In this document: in pieces, positions 1 to 5,782 of the stretch
How the letters are laid out: each line of letters starts with the position of its first letter
Position numbering within the stretch: position 1 is the first letter of the stretch
Assembly: GCA_027451165.1 (NCBI GenBank)
Contig: DAIDJX010000180.1
Span: forward strand, 1-6,874
DNA: 6,874 nt
Direction: 5' to 3'
From: Prolixibacteraceae bacterium
GTDB lineage: Bacteria > Bacteroidota > Bacteroidia > Bacteroidales > Prolixibacteraceae
The notes under the pieces: model-generated
Seen by the model: the letters and a program-made list of their open reading frames with translations, nothing else
Told to the model about the DNA's origin: nothing
Databases searched by the model: none
Program-made: the position numbers and the translations under genes

Positions 1-150
1 CAAATGCCCAATCCCGCCCCAGTCGCCAAACGATCCACGGCCAACCAGACACATCATCGCAGCACCAAACACGCTGCCATTACCCATCCCGGTCAGCATC
101 CCGCCAACAATGGTCACCCAAAACGATTTCTGCGCCAATGTCTTTTTCAT
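1..150 (-). CDS. Hypothetical glycine-rich membrane-type protein, N-terminal fragment
   Basis: An open frame starts at ATG 150-148 and runs without a stop to the left edge, giving the first 50 residues only. The start is supported by a GAGGGG Shine-Dalgarno-like sequence six bases upstream of the ATG, which stands out because the other genes here have none. The peptide begins MKKTLAQKSFW and continues with a glycine-rich hydrophobic stretch at about residues 12-36 (motif GGMLTGMGNG), which could be a membrane helix or an uncleaved signal anchor. The fragment then turns polar with GRGSFGDWGGIG. I do not recognise the family. It lies downstream of the DJ-1 gene on the same strand but 276 bp away, behind a terminator-like hairpin, so it is probably transcribed separately. 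An overlapping plus-strand frame (4-243) is proline/histidine/asparagine-rich and looks like a shadow. Confidence 0.6.
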   Translation of the reverse strand, partial: MKKTLAQKSFWVTIVGGMLTGMGNGSVFGAAMMCLVGRGSFGDWGGIGHL

Positions 151-166
151 TCATCACCCCTCAAAA

Positions 167-239
167 TTAACAAACCCGTTATTTTTTCGATGACCTCGGG
201 ATGCCTCATCCCCCCTTCACCCGCTACCTTAACAAACCC
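167..239. repeat. Pair of 11-bp direct repeats upstream of the left-edge gene
   Basis: The sequence TTAACAAACCC occurs at 167-177 and again at 229-239, 62 bp apart start to start. Both lie in the leader of the gene that starts at 150. On that gene's strand they read GGGTTTGTTAA. Such a pair could be an operator for a DNA-binding regulator, but two copies of an 11-mer in a short AT-rich leader may also be chance. The rest of 151-382 shows no gene or clear promoter. Confidence 0.25.
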
Positions 240-382
240 TTAACACAGTTTCCGCATCATAATCACTCAGCGCAAGACCCGTCAAGTCCAAATTGATCCT
301 ATCTCAAAGAATAACCCTCTCAACCTCAAATGTATTTCGCATTCCCTGAAACAATGCCATGAACAACGGACTTTATATCAAT

Positions 383-406
383 ACGGGGCCCTATAAAGGA
401 CCCCGT
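383..406 (-). terminator. Hairpin terminator candidate after the DJ-1 gene
   Basis: A 9-bp stem (383-391 with 398-406) encloses a 6-base loop (392-397). The arms are ACGGGGCCC and GGACCCCGT on the plus strand. In a plus-strand transcript position 389 would be an A-C mismatch, but in a minus-strand transcript the same pair is a G-U wobble, so the hairpin is fully paired only in RNA from the DJ-1 direction. It begins 20 bases after the DJ-1 stop codon. The following U-content is modest (ATTGATAT), so this is a plausible intrinsic terminator or 3'-end stabiliser and not a textbook one. Confidence 0.55.
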
Positions 407-426
407 TTGTTCCATCTTCACGCCTG

Positions 427-1005
427 TCAGGGCGTAACCGTACCTTCCATTTCCTCCTCTGAAGTCAGAATTTTCAATAGTTCAAATGCAACATCCGGAG
501 CTGTCGCCGGACAATAGGAGGTAATAATATTGCTATCCACTACAATCGGCTCATTCACCACATTCACTCCAAATTCTTTCAGTTTTTTTTGCCAATAACC
601 GTCTTTTAAGTGGTATGTAGTTGCTTTCCGGTTCTTAAGAACTCCACTTTTTCCTAAAGGCATTGCACCGGAACAAATTGTCGCAATGATTTTACCTTTT
701 GCGTTAAATTCCTTAATTAATTTTAAAAACCTTTCATCATAAGCTTCTTCATAAAAACCAAATTCCCCAAATCCACCAGGTATGGCTAAAGCATCATAGT
801 CATCAGCATTTATACCTTCAATGGTTTTATCTACGGTTACAGGTACATTAAAAGTGCTTATCACCTCATCGGTAAAACCACAGGTATCCACCAACAAATG
901 ATGTCCATAATCATTTCTGGCCCAACCAAGAATATCAATAAAAACACTGAATTCCATGGTTTCAAATCCTTTAGCCAGAAACACCAGTACTTTCTTATTT
1001 TGCAT
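427..1005 (-). CDS. DJ-1/PfpI family protein
   Basis: This 192-residue protein matches the DJ-1/PfpI superfamily (class I glutamine-amidotransferase-like fold), whose members act as deglycase/glyoxalase-type enzymes, chaperones or proteases. The N-terminus reads VLVFLAKGFETMEF, equivalent to human DJ-1 VILAKGAEEMET, placing the conserved glutamate at E18. The nucleophile elbow ATICSGAMPLG gives cysteine C111, followed by H132 in ATTYHLKDG. The motifs AIPGGFGEFGF (residues 74-84) and TSYCPATAPDVAFELL (162-177) complete the fold. Length is normal for a single-domain member. The frame stays open 60 codons upstream to a TTG at 1185, but that part has no family similarity, so I start at ATG 1005-1003. 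There is no Shine-Dalgarno sequence; the leader is A-rich. The gene is noticeably more AT-rich (about 33-40% GC in sampled lines) than the other genes here. The exact substrate cannot be told. Confidence 0.9.
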   Translation of the reverse strand: MQNKKVLVFLAKGFETMEFSVFIDILGWARNDYGHHLLVDTCGFTDEVISTFNVPVTVDKTIEGINADDYDALAIPGGFGEFGFYEEAYDERFLKLIKEFNAKGKIIATICSGAMPLGKSGVLKNRKATTYHLKDGYWQKKLKEFGVNVVNEPIVVDSNIITSYCPATAPDVAFELLKILTSEEEMEGTVTP

Positions 1006-1052
1006 ACTTTTCAAAATTTTCAGTTTGTTTATGTTCCTGTTGGAGATCAAAC

Positions 1053-1060
1053 CAAAACTA
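1053..1060 (-). promoter_or_regulatory. Possible -7 element of the DJ-1 gene
   Basis: On the minus strand this reads TAGTTTTG, an exact match to the Bacteroidota -7 consensus TAnnTTTG, 47 bases upstream of the DJ-1 start codon. No -33 TTTG lies at the usual spacing of about 19-21 bases, so support is weak. A promoter is expected between the subtilase stop (1236) and the DJ-1 start (1005), because the gap is 230 bp. Confidence 0.25.
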
Positions 1061-1235
1061 ACTATTATTTTGAAACTAACCGGCCCAAAAAGCAAAATCC
1101 GGTAAATGCATGGAAAAAAGGATCGGTATTTGGAATACTTCACAGCGCTCCATTTTCCGAAATATTGCCAGATCAGTAGTACCAAATTTATCCCTCTGCA
1201 TGGAACACCTTATTTACCAATGACATGCCCACCGT

Positions 1236-3410
1236 TTATTGTTTTGTCAGGGTGACCGGAATCACCCCTTTGTCCTCAAACCAGATCATGGGAGGAATGA
1301 TGGTGACGGTTCCCGTAATGGTACCGTTTTCATTCAGACTTCCGGTAAAACTTGCAGAACCTTCCCGTGTAATGGCTCCGTTGCAAAACAGAAAATCAGC
1401 CTTTCCTGTATCCGAATATATACTATTATTGGTATCCGAACTGTTCAGCTTCGACTTTATGACGGAATTGCTTGTTCTGCACTCTTTTTCAAGAAAACAA
1501 TCATCTCCGTCATTAAACGACAGTTTAAAATCCACCAGCGTTTTTATGGATGAAACATCACCAGCAGTTCCGGAATGCAAAATCACGACCTTGAAACTGG
1601 TACGCTTATTATAGGTGCATTCGCTGTGATAGACTTTGTTTGAAAAGGTAAAGGGTCCCCCGGCATAAATGCCGACCTTCTTGTTTCCTGATTTAATGGT
1701 GGTGGCTATCTTTTGTGCTTCCGCTTCAATCAACACATTTTGGGGATTGGCCGCAATGGCAATTTTTGCAGCCTTTAAGGCCTGGTTCCCCGTAATGCCC
1801 AAATTGTTGGTCAAATTCCAGATGACAGCCGCTGCTCTCGGAGCCGCGAAAGAGGTGCCGGTTTTCATATCACATGAACTGGCGTCGGTCATGTTGGCAA
1901 AGTCAGGATCCCCGGGAGCATCGTTGGAAGCATGAAAAACGTTGTCATTATTCCCTACGATCAGGACATTGTTCCTTAAAAGCTTATCTATTAATATATC
2001 CTGACGCAGGTCGTTTAATATGGAATTCAGGGGAACATTGTCATTCCCTGCACAAAAGGTGATGACCAGATTTTTGGTCCAGCTCTCCTCCAGTTGGCTG
2101 ATCGGGGTAAGTATGGCTTTCAGGTAATTTTTAGTACCCTCCAGCAGAATATTTTTAAATTCCTGGGGTAAATTCTGGTAATCGGTGCCATTATTAAATC
2201 CCCCGAAACTTGAAATATTGATGATGGATGTACTTCCGTTGGCCTCTTTTAAGGAGGTAAAGATTAATTCGATGGTTTTCTCCGTCAAAGGTCTTCCGTT
2301 ACCATTATCGTCATTCAGGCAGGTTACCGCACTCCAGGGAACCGTATTGGCCAGGACACATTGAACCTGGCTTCCGTGACTTTTATTGCAGTTGTCAATA
2401 ACGGTCACGTTCTGAGACATATACCTGGCTATTGTATTGGGAACTGCTCTTTTTATTCCGGTCTTTTGATTCAGGGAATCAATGAAGACCCCTTCCCTGG
2501 CTGTTCCGACTTCTGCCAGGTAATAACCGGCTTTGGGTATTTTCTGGATGACATTCCCTTTCTGTGATTTGATCAGACTGACAATGGTACTTTCACTTAT
2601 ACTCTTGTCTGCCAGCACAATAACCCGACCCAGGTAAGCAGAGTCAGAAACCTGTTCCGTCCCTTCATGATAAGTCACCAATCCGGTTTCGAGGGTCGAA
2701 CCTGAATAATACTGAACCCCTTCAAGGATATTGCTGGTTTCAATCACCATAAAATTCCCCAGGTTCAGGTCCCTGTCAGTCAGGACAGGAAGGTTCAGAA
2801 ACACTTTTTTACCCATCGAGGCTCCTGTAGCTACGATGCTGTCGATTTTGGTGCCACTCAACTCTTCTTCCATAACAGAAGATTTTATCACGCCTGTGTT
2901 GTCCGATGCCACAGGAGGCAGATATCCCGGTATTATCCAGAGTTTCCTTGACCCGGCGAACCGGCCGTTGATAAGGAATGTGGCAAGATATTTACCTCCG
3001 GTTAAAGTGCCGGGATCCAGATCAATCCTGTTCACTCCGGCATTGAAGGTTTGATTCACGGCTTGTTTGAGTCGCTGACCAAAAATGTTGTAAATATCAA
3101 TCCGGACATTTGACCGGACCCGGAGAAAAATGCTGACACTGGTCTTTTGACCGAATGGATTCGGAAATACTTCCGAAATGACACGATCGCCCAATTCTGA
3201 AAGGTCAGAGGAAGTGGTGGAATTGTTAAGCGTGAAGGTGCCGTCGGTCTGTGTGTTGCAAGTCAGTACTTTCCCTCCGAGGTAAAGAGAGACCTGCAAA
3301 CCGGAAACACCATTACTGTACTGGTTAATCATCTTGCCCACAATGATTTGAGCCGGGGCGGGAGGAACCATCCAACCAATAAGCAACAGAATTAAGAATG
3401 ATTTTCTCAT
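1236..3410 (-). CDS. Secreted multidomain subtilisin-like serine protease (S8 family)
   Basis: A 724-residue exported subtilase. Residues 1-20 form a signal peptide (MRKSFLILLL core, likely cut after APA). Residues 23-62 resemble a carboxypeptidase-regulatory-like beta domain (ending DGTFTL). Residues 74-160 resemble a type IX sorting domain (EVFPNPF, IDIYNIFGQRL, GGKYLATF), oddly far from the C-terminus. Residues 261-328 look like an inhibitor-I9-type propeptide. The peptidase domain spans about 334-575: VTVIDN with presumed Asp339, SHGSQV with His345, INISSFGG (397-404), the oxyanion region CAGNDN with Asn456, and KTGTSFAAP with Ser520. Asp and His are only six residues apart, against about 30 in subtilisin. 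A beta-rich tail (579-724) carries four cysteines and shows no clear sorting signal of its own. The ATG start sits directly before the signal peptide. It is divergent from the glycosidase-like gene, with 230 bp downstream to DJ-1. Proteolysis is inferred; the in vivo substrate is unknown. Confidence 0.85.
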   Translation of the reverse strand: MRKSFLILLLIGWMVPPAPAQIIVGKMINQYSNGVSGLQVSLYLGGKVLTCNTQTDGTFTLNNSTTSSDLSELGDRVISEVFPNPFGQKTSVSIFLRVRSNVRIDIYNIFGQRLKQAVNQTFNAGVNRIDLDPGTLTGGKYLATFLINGRFAGSRKLWIIPGYLPPVASDNTGVIKSSVMEEELSGTKIDSIVATGASMGKKVFLNLPVLTDRDLNLGNFMVIETSNILEGVQYYSGSTLETGLVTYHEGTEQVSDSAYLGRVIVLADKSISESTIVSLIKSQKGNVIQKIPKAGYYLAEVGTAREGVFIDSLNQKTGIKRAVPNTIARYMSQNVTVIDNCNKSHGSQVQCVLANTVPWSAVTCLNDDNGNGRPLTEKTIELIFTSLKEANGSTSIINISSFGGFNNGTDYQNLPQEFKNILLEGTKNYLKAILTPISQLEESWTKNLVITFCAGNDNVPLNSILNDLRQDILIDKLLRNNVLIVGNNDNVFHASNDAPGDPDFANMTDASSCDMKTGTSFAAPRAAAVIWNLTNNLGITGNQALKAAKIAIAANPQNVLIEAEAQKIATTIKSGNKKVGIYAGGPFTFSNKVYHSECTYNKRTSFKVVILHSGTAGDVSSIKTLVDFKLSFNDGDDCFLEKECRTSNSVIKSKLNSSDTNNSIYSDTGKADFLFCNGAITREGSASFTGSLNENGTITGTVTIIPPMIWFEDKGVIPVTLTKQ

Positions 3411-3436
3411 GGTCGTTTCGGAAAAGTAATGGATTG

Positions 3437-3444
3437 GAAAATTA
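3437..3444 (-). promoter_or_regulatory. Possible -7 element of the subtilase gene
   Basis: The minus strand reads TAATTTTC, one base off the TAnnTTTG consensus, with a TTTA about 21 bases further upstream as a poor -33 match. The box ends 26 bases before the subtilase ATG, so transcription would start with a short leader. The wider intergenic stretch 3411-3604 is AT-rich and must serve both divergent genes. Confidence 0.3.
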
Positions 3445-3562
3445 CCATTTATTTAAGAACAATAATAAAGTTTTGTTAAAAAACCAATAATTCCTCAATG
3501 AATTGTCCTACTGAAAGAATGCGCTTAATATTCTTTTTAGAACAACAAGTGGTCATTTTTTT

Positions 3563-3570
3563 TAATTTTG
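3563..3570 (+). promoter_or_regulatory. Likely -7 element for the WbsX/GH99-like gene pair
   Basis: TAATTTTG is an exact match to the Bacteroidota primary-sigma -7 consensus TAnnTTTG and lies 34 bases upstream of the ATG at 3605. The upstream region is a T-rich run (TTCTTTTTAG at 3531-3540) without a good -33 TTTG. The box would give a leader of roughly 25-30 bases, A-rich just before the start codon as expected in this phylum. Confidence 0.4.
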
Positions 3571-3604
3571 TCCAGACTAAAACCACGTAAAAAATAATTT
3601 ATAA

Positions 3605-4831
3605 ATGCCACTTTTAAACCAAATCACTGTCTTTCGGCCAGGCATGCTGGCCGCCCTCCTGATCATGAATTTCCTAACAGCTTCCAGCCAGGCTAAGCAA
3701 AGTAAAAAACAAACGGACAAGTATTACGTGGCGGCTTATATCTGGCCCTCATGCCACCACGACAGGCGGTTCGGGGACATGTTGTGGCCCGACGGGATTG
3801 GCGAGTGGGAAGTAATCAAAAAAGGGAACCCCCGGTTCGAGGGGCATTACCAGCCTCGCTTGCCTTTGTGGGGGTACGAGATGGACAACGACCCCAAAGT
3901 AGTGGAGAAATGGATTGATGCAGCTACCGGTCATGGGGTCAATGTGTTTGTGTATGACTGGTACTGGTACGACGGAGGGCCTTTCCTGGAAAGTGCGCTC
4001 AACGATGGTTTCCTGAAGGCAAAAAACAATTCAAAAATGCAGTTTTACATCATGTGGGCCAACCACGATGTGAAGCGGAACTACTGGAATGTACATAAAT
4101 TCAGGGACGATGCTTCGCTGCTCTGGAACGCAGTGGTGGACATGGAGAATTTCAAAATAATCGTTGACCGGGTTATCAGGCAGTATTTTAAACAGCCAAA
4201 CTACTTTAAGATTGACGGGATGCCTGTATTTTCCATATTCAGCATAGGCAAATTGATGGAAAGTTTTGGTGGCAGTGTGGAAGAAACCCGAAAAGCCCTG
4301 GACTATTTCAGGGAAGAGGTTAAAAAAGCCGGATTTCCGGGGCTCCATATCCAATGGAACCAGGGCGGCGGTTCCGTAATGTCACAAAAGGCAGCGGCTG
4401 ATTTTTCCCTTAAAGTCAGGGAAATGGGATTCAATAGTATAGCCATGTACAACATGGGAGGAACTAAGGAAGATTACCTGGTTTATGGAGCTAATTCAAG
4501 GAAAATAAGGGCTCAGATGGACTCTCTCCTGGATGTACCCGTGTTCCCCTGCGTTTCCATAGGCTGGGACGATACGCCCCGGTTCCCTGCTAAAGGTATG
4601 AAGGATGTGGTACACTACCACAATACGCCCGCCAGCTTTGCAGCCCTGCTTTCAAAAGCAAAGGAATATGCAGACAGCCATCCAGGACAGCCCCGGCTGA
4701 TTACCATCAATGCATGGAACGAATGGGTGGAAGGAAGTTACCTTTTGCCGGATATGGAAAACGGATTTGGTTATTTAGAAGCTGTAAAGATGGTGATGAG
4801 CGGAGAATATGATCCCTATTCCGGCAACTAA
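3605..4831 (+). CDS. Secreted WbsX/GH99-like putative glycoside hydrolase
   Basis: A 408-residue exported protein with the (beta/alpha)-barrel pattern of the WbsX (Glyco_tran_WbsX) and glycoside hydrolase 99-like families. Residues 1-30 hold a signal peptide (core MLAALLIMNFLT, likely cut after SSQA); Met14 is an alternative start that would also leave a signal peptide. The first barrel strand reads YYVAAYIWPS (40-49), followed by LWGYEMDN (88-95) and VNVFVYDWYWYDGGPFLE (112-129). The family signature INAWNEWVEGSYLLPD lies at 368-383. Its NEWxEG core matches the GH99 endo-mannosidase motif that carries the two active-site glutamates three residues apart, here Glu373 and Glu376. Many WbsX proteins are cytoplasmic and sit in O-antigen loci, whereas this one is exported and has no glycosyltransferase neighbours, which favours a glycan-cleaving role. 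The substrate is unknown. The next gene follows after 91 bp on the same strand. Confidence 0.85.
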   Translation: MPLLNQITVFRPGMLAALLIMNFLTASSQAKQSKKQTDKYYVAAYIWPSCHHDRRFGDMLWPDGIGEWEVIKKGNPRFEGHYQPRLPLWGYEMDNDPKVVEKWIDAATGHGVNVFVYDWYWYDGGPFLESALNDGFLKAKNNSKMQFYIMWANHDVKRNYWNVHKFRDDASLLWNAVVDMENFKIIVDRVIRQYFKQPNYFKIDGMPVFSIFSIGKLMESFGGSVEETRKALDYFREEVKKAGFPGLHIQWNQGGGSVMSQKAAADFSLKVREMGFNSIAMYNMGGTKEDYLVYGANSRKIRAQMDSLLDVPVFPCVSIGWDDTPRFPAKGMKDVVHYHNTPASFAALLSKAKEYADSHPGQPRLITINAWNEWVEGSYLLPDMENGFGYLEAVKMVMSGEYDPYSGN

Positions 4832-4922
4832 ATGGTTTAATGAAAAAACTGCATTTTCTGTTTCAGTTGCCATTGTATTGCTATTTTTATCCCCTATATG
4901 CATGACATTAATAATATGTTCT

Positions 4923-5714
4923 ATGAAAGGTCTAAGAATTAACTTTTTAACGTTTGTTGTTCCCATTGCGTGTCTGATTTTTGGAATATCTGCACTTCAC
5001 GCCCAGCCGGTTGTCGGTCTCGATAACTGGTTCAACCACGAGACCCACCCGAAAACAGGGAAAATTTACCATTATACCTGGAATGATTCCCTCGACAGTG
5101 GTTTTTCACAACTGGGCGGCTTGTTTACTTCCGGGGGAGCAAAACAGACTACACTTGCAGAAGCGCCATCAAAAAAATCACTGGCAGGGGTCGACATTTA
5201 CATCATTGTTGATCCTGATACCACCCGTGAAAATCCGGCTCCCAATTATGTCAGTCCCAAAGACATCAAGGCCATTTCAGGATGGGTGAAAAAAGGAGGT
5301 GTGCTCTTGTTGATGGCCAACGACGGGCCGAATTGCGAATTTACCCACTTCAACAAACTGGCCGGGCAATTTGGGTTTCATTTTGTACCAATTACCCTGA
5401 ATCCGGTAACCGGTAAAGAATGGGAAATGGGTGCCGAAACCAACCTGCCTGACCATCCGCTGTTTAAGGGGGTTAAGAAAATTTACATGAAAGAAGTGGC
5501 TCCGATCCTGTTGTCGAAAAAGTCCATACCGGTACTGAAGGACGGGGAACATGTGTTTATTGCCGAAACTGCCTATGGGAAGGGCCATGTTCTGGCCATC
5601 GGCGATCCCTGGATTTACAACGAATACATCGGCCACAGCCGCTTGCCCGAATCATTTGAAAACGGCAAAGCCGCTGTCAATTTATGCAGTTATCTGATAT
5701 CCAAAACAAAGTAA
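4923..5714 (+). CDS. Secreted DUF4350-like (GATase-fold-like) protein, stand-alone
   Basis: A 263-residue exported protein. Residues 1-27 are a signal peptide (core FLTFVVPIACLIFGI, cut after LHA before QPVV). I place the start at ATG 4923 because the frame upstream to 4809 overlaps the previous gene and adds an unrelated stretch before the signal peptide. The mature part, including VGLDNWFNHE, YIIVDPDT (93-100), GWVKKGGVLLLMANDGPNCEF (in 120-140), WEMGAETNLPDHPLFKGV (167-184) and FIAETAYGKGHVLAIGDPWIYNEYI (in 212-236), resembles the domain I know fused to GH88/GH105-type unsaturated rhamnogalacturonyl hydrolases in Bacteroidota. Here it stands alone. No clear catalytic Cys-His pair of true amidotransferases is evident, so it may bind rather than cleave. 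Co-direction with the upstream GH99-like gene suggests an operon for handling a plant or microbial glycan. Confidence 0.75.
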   Translation: MKGLRINFLTFVVPIACLIFGISALHAQPVVGLDNWFNHETHPKTGKIYHYTWNDSLDSGFSQLGGLFTSGGAKQTTLAEAPSKKSLAGVDIYIIVDPDTTRENPAPNYVSPKDIKAISGWVKKGGVLLLMANDGPNCEFTHFNKLAGQFGFHFVPITLNPVTGKEWEMGAETNLPDHPLFKGVKKIYMKEVAPILLSKKSIPVLKDGEHVFIAETAYGKGHVLAIGDPWIYNEYIGHSRLPESFENGKAAVNLCSYLISKTK

Positions 5715-5778
5715 TCGGTAATCGGTAATCAGTAATCGGTGATCGGTGTGTGTCAAACCGATTACCGATTACCGATTA
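5711..5778. repeat. Heptamer tandem repeat forming a long hairpin; bidirectional terminator candidate
   Basis: Five tandem copies of GTAATCG (5711-5745, with single-base variants in copies 3 and 5) are followed by three inverted copies (ACCGATT-type units, 5757-5778). The right arm of 22 bases can pair with the left array in three registers, at 5712-5733, 5719-5740 or 5726-5747, with one, one and two non-Watson-Crick positions. The loops are 23, 16 or 9 bases. The array starts inside the spacer right at the stop codon of the DUF4350-like gene and ends four bases before the stop of the convergent exporter gene. On the minus strand the hairpin is followed by TTTGTTTTGG, a good U-rich tail, and the lone A-C mismatch becomes G-U. 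It likely ends transcription from both sides. Confidence 0.8.
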
Positions 5779-5782
5779 TTTC

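Noticed and set aside
256..290. TTGACG with a TTATGAT downstream on the minus strand, resembling an E. coli-type promoter for the left-edge gene
   Set aside because: The host appears to be Bacteroidota, whose main sigma factor uses TTTG/TAnnTTTG elements. The match is probably accidental.
1006..1185. Sixty-codon N-terminal extension of the DJ-1 frame up to a TTG at 1185
   Set aside because: It is not similar to the DJ-1 family, begins at a rare start codon, and the ATG at 1005 fits exactly where family members begin. It is better read as an untranslated leader that happens to be open.
4809..4922. Upstream in-frame extension of the DUF4350-like gene from 4809
   Set aside because: It overlaps the previous gene by 23 bases and would put an extra hydrophobic stretch before a clean signal peptide that starts at 4923. 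It is more likely spacer.
5711..5778. CRISPR array
   Set aside because: Units are seven bases long, in direct contact and inverted on the right. There are no spacers and no cas genes in the window.
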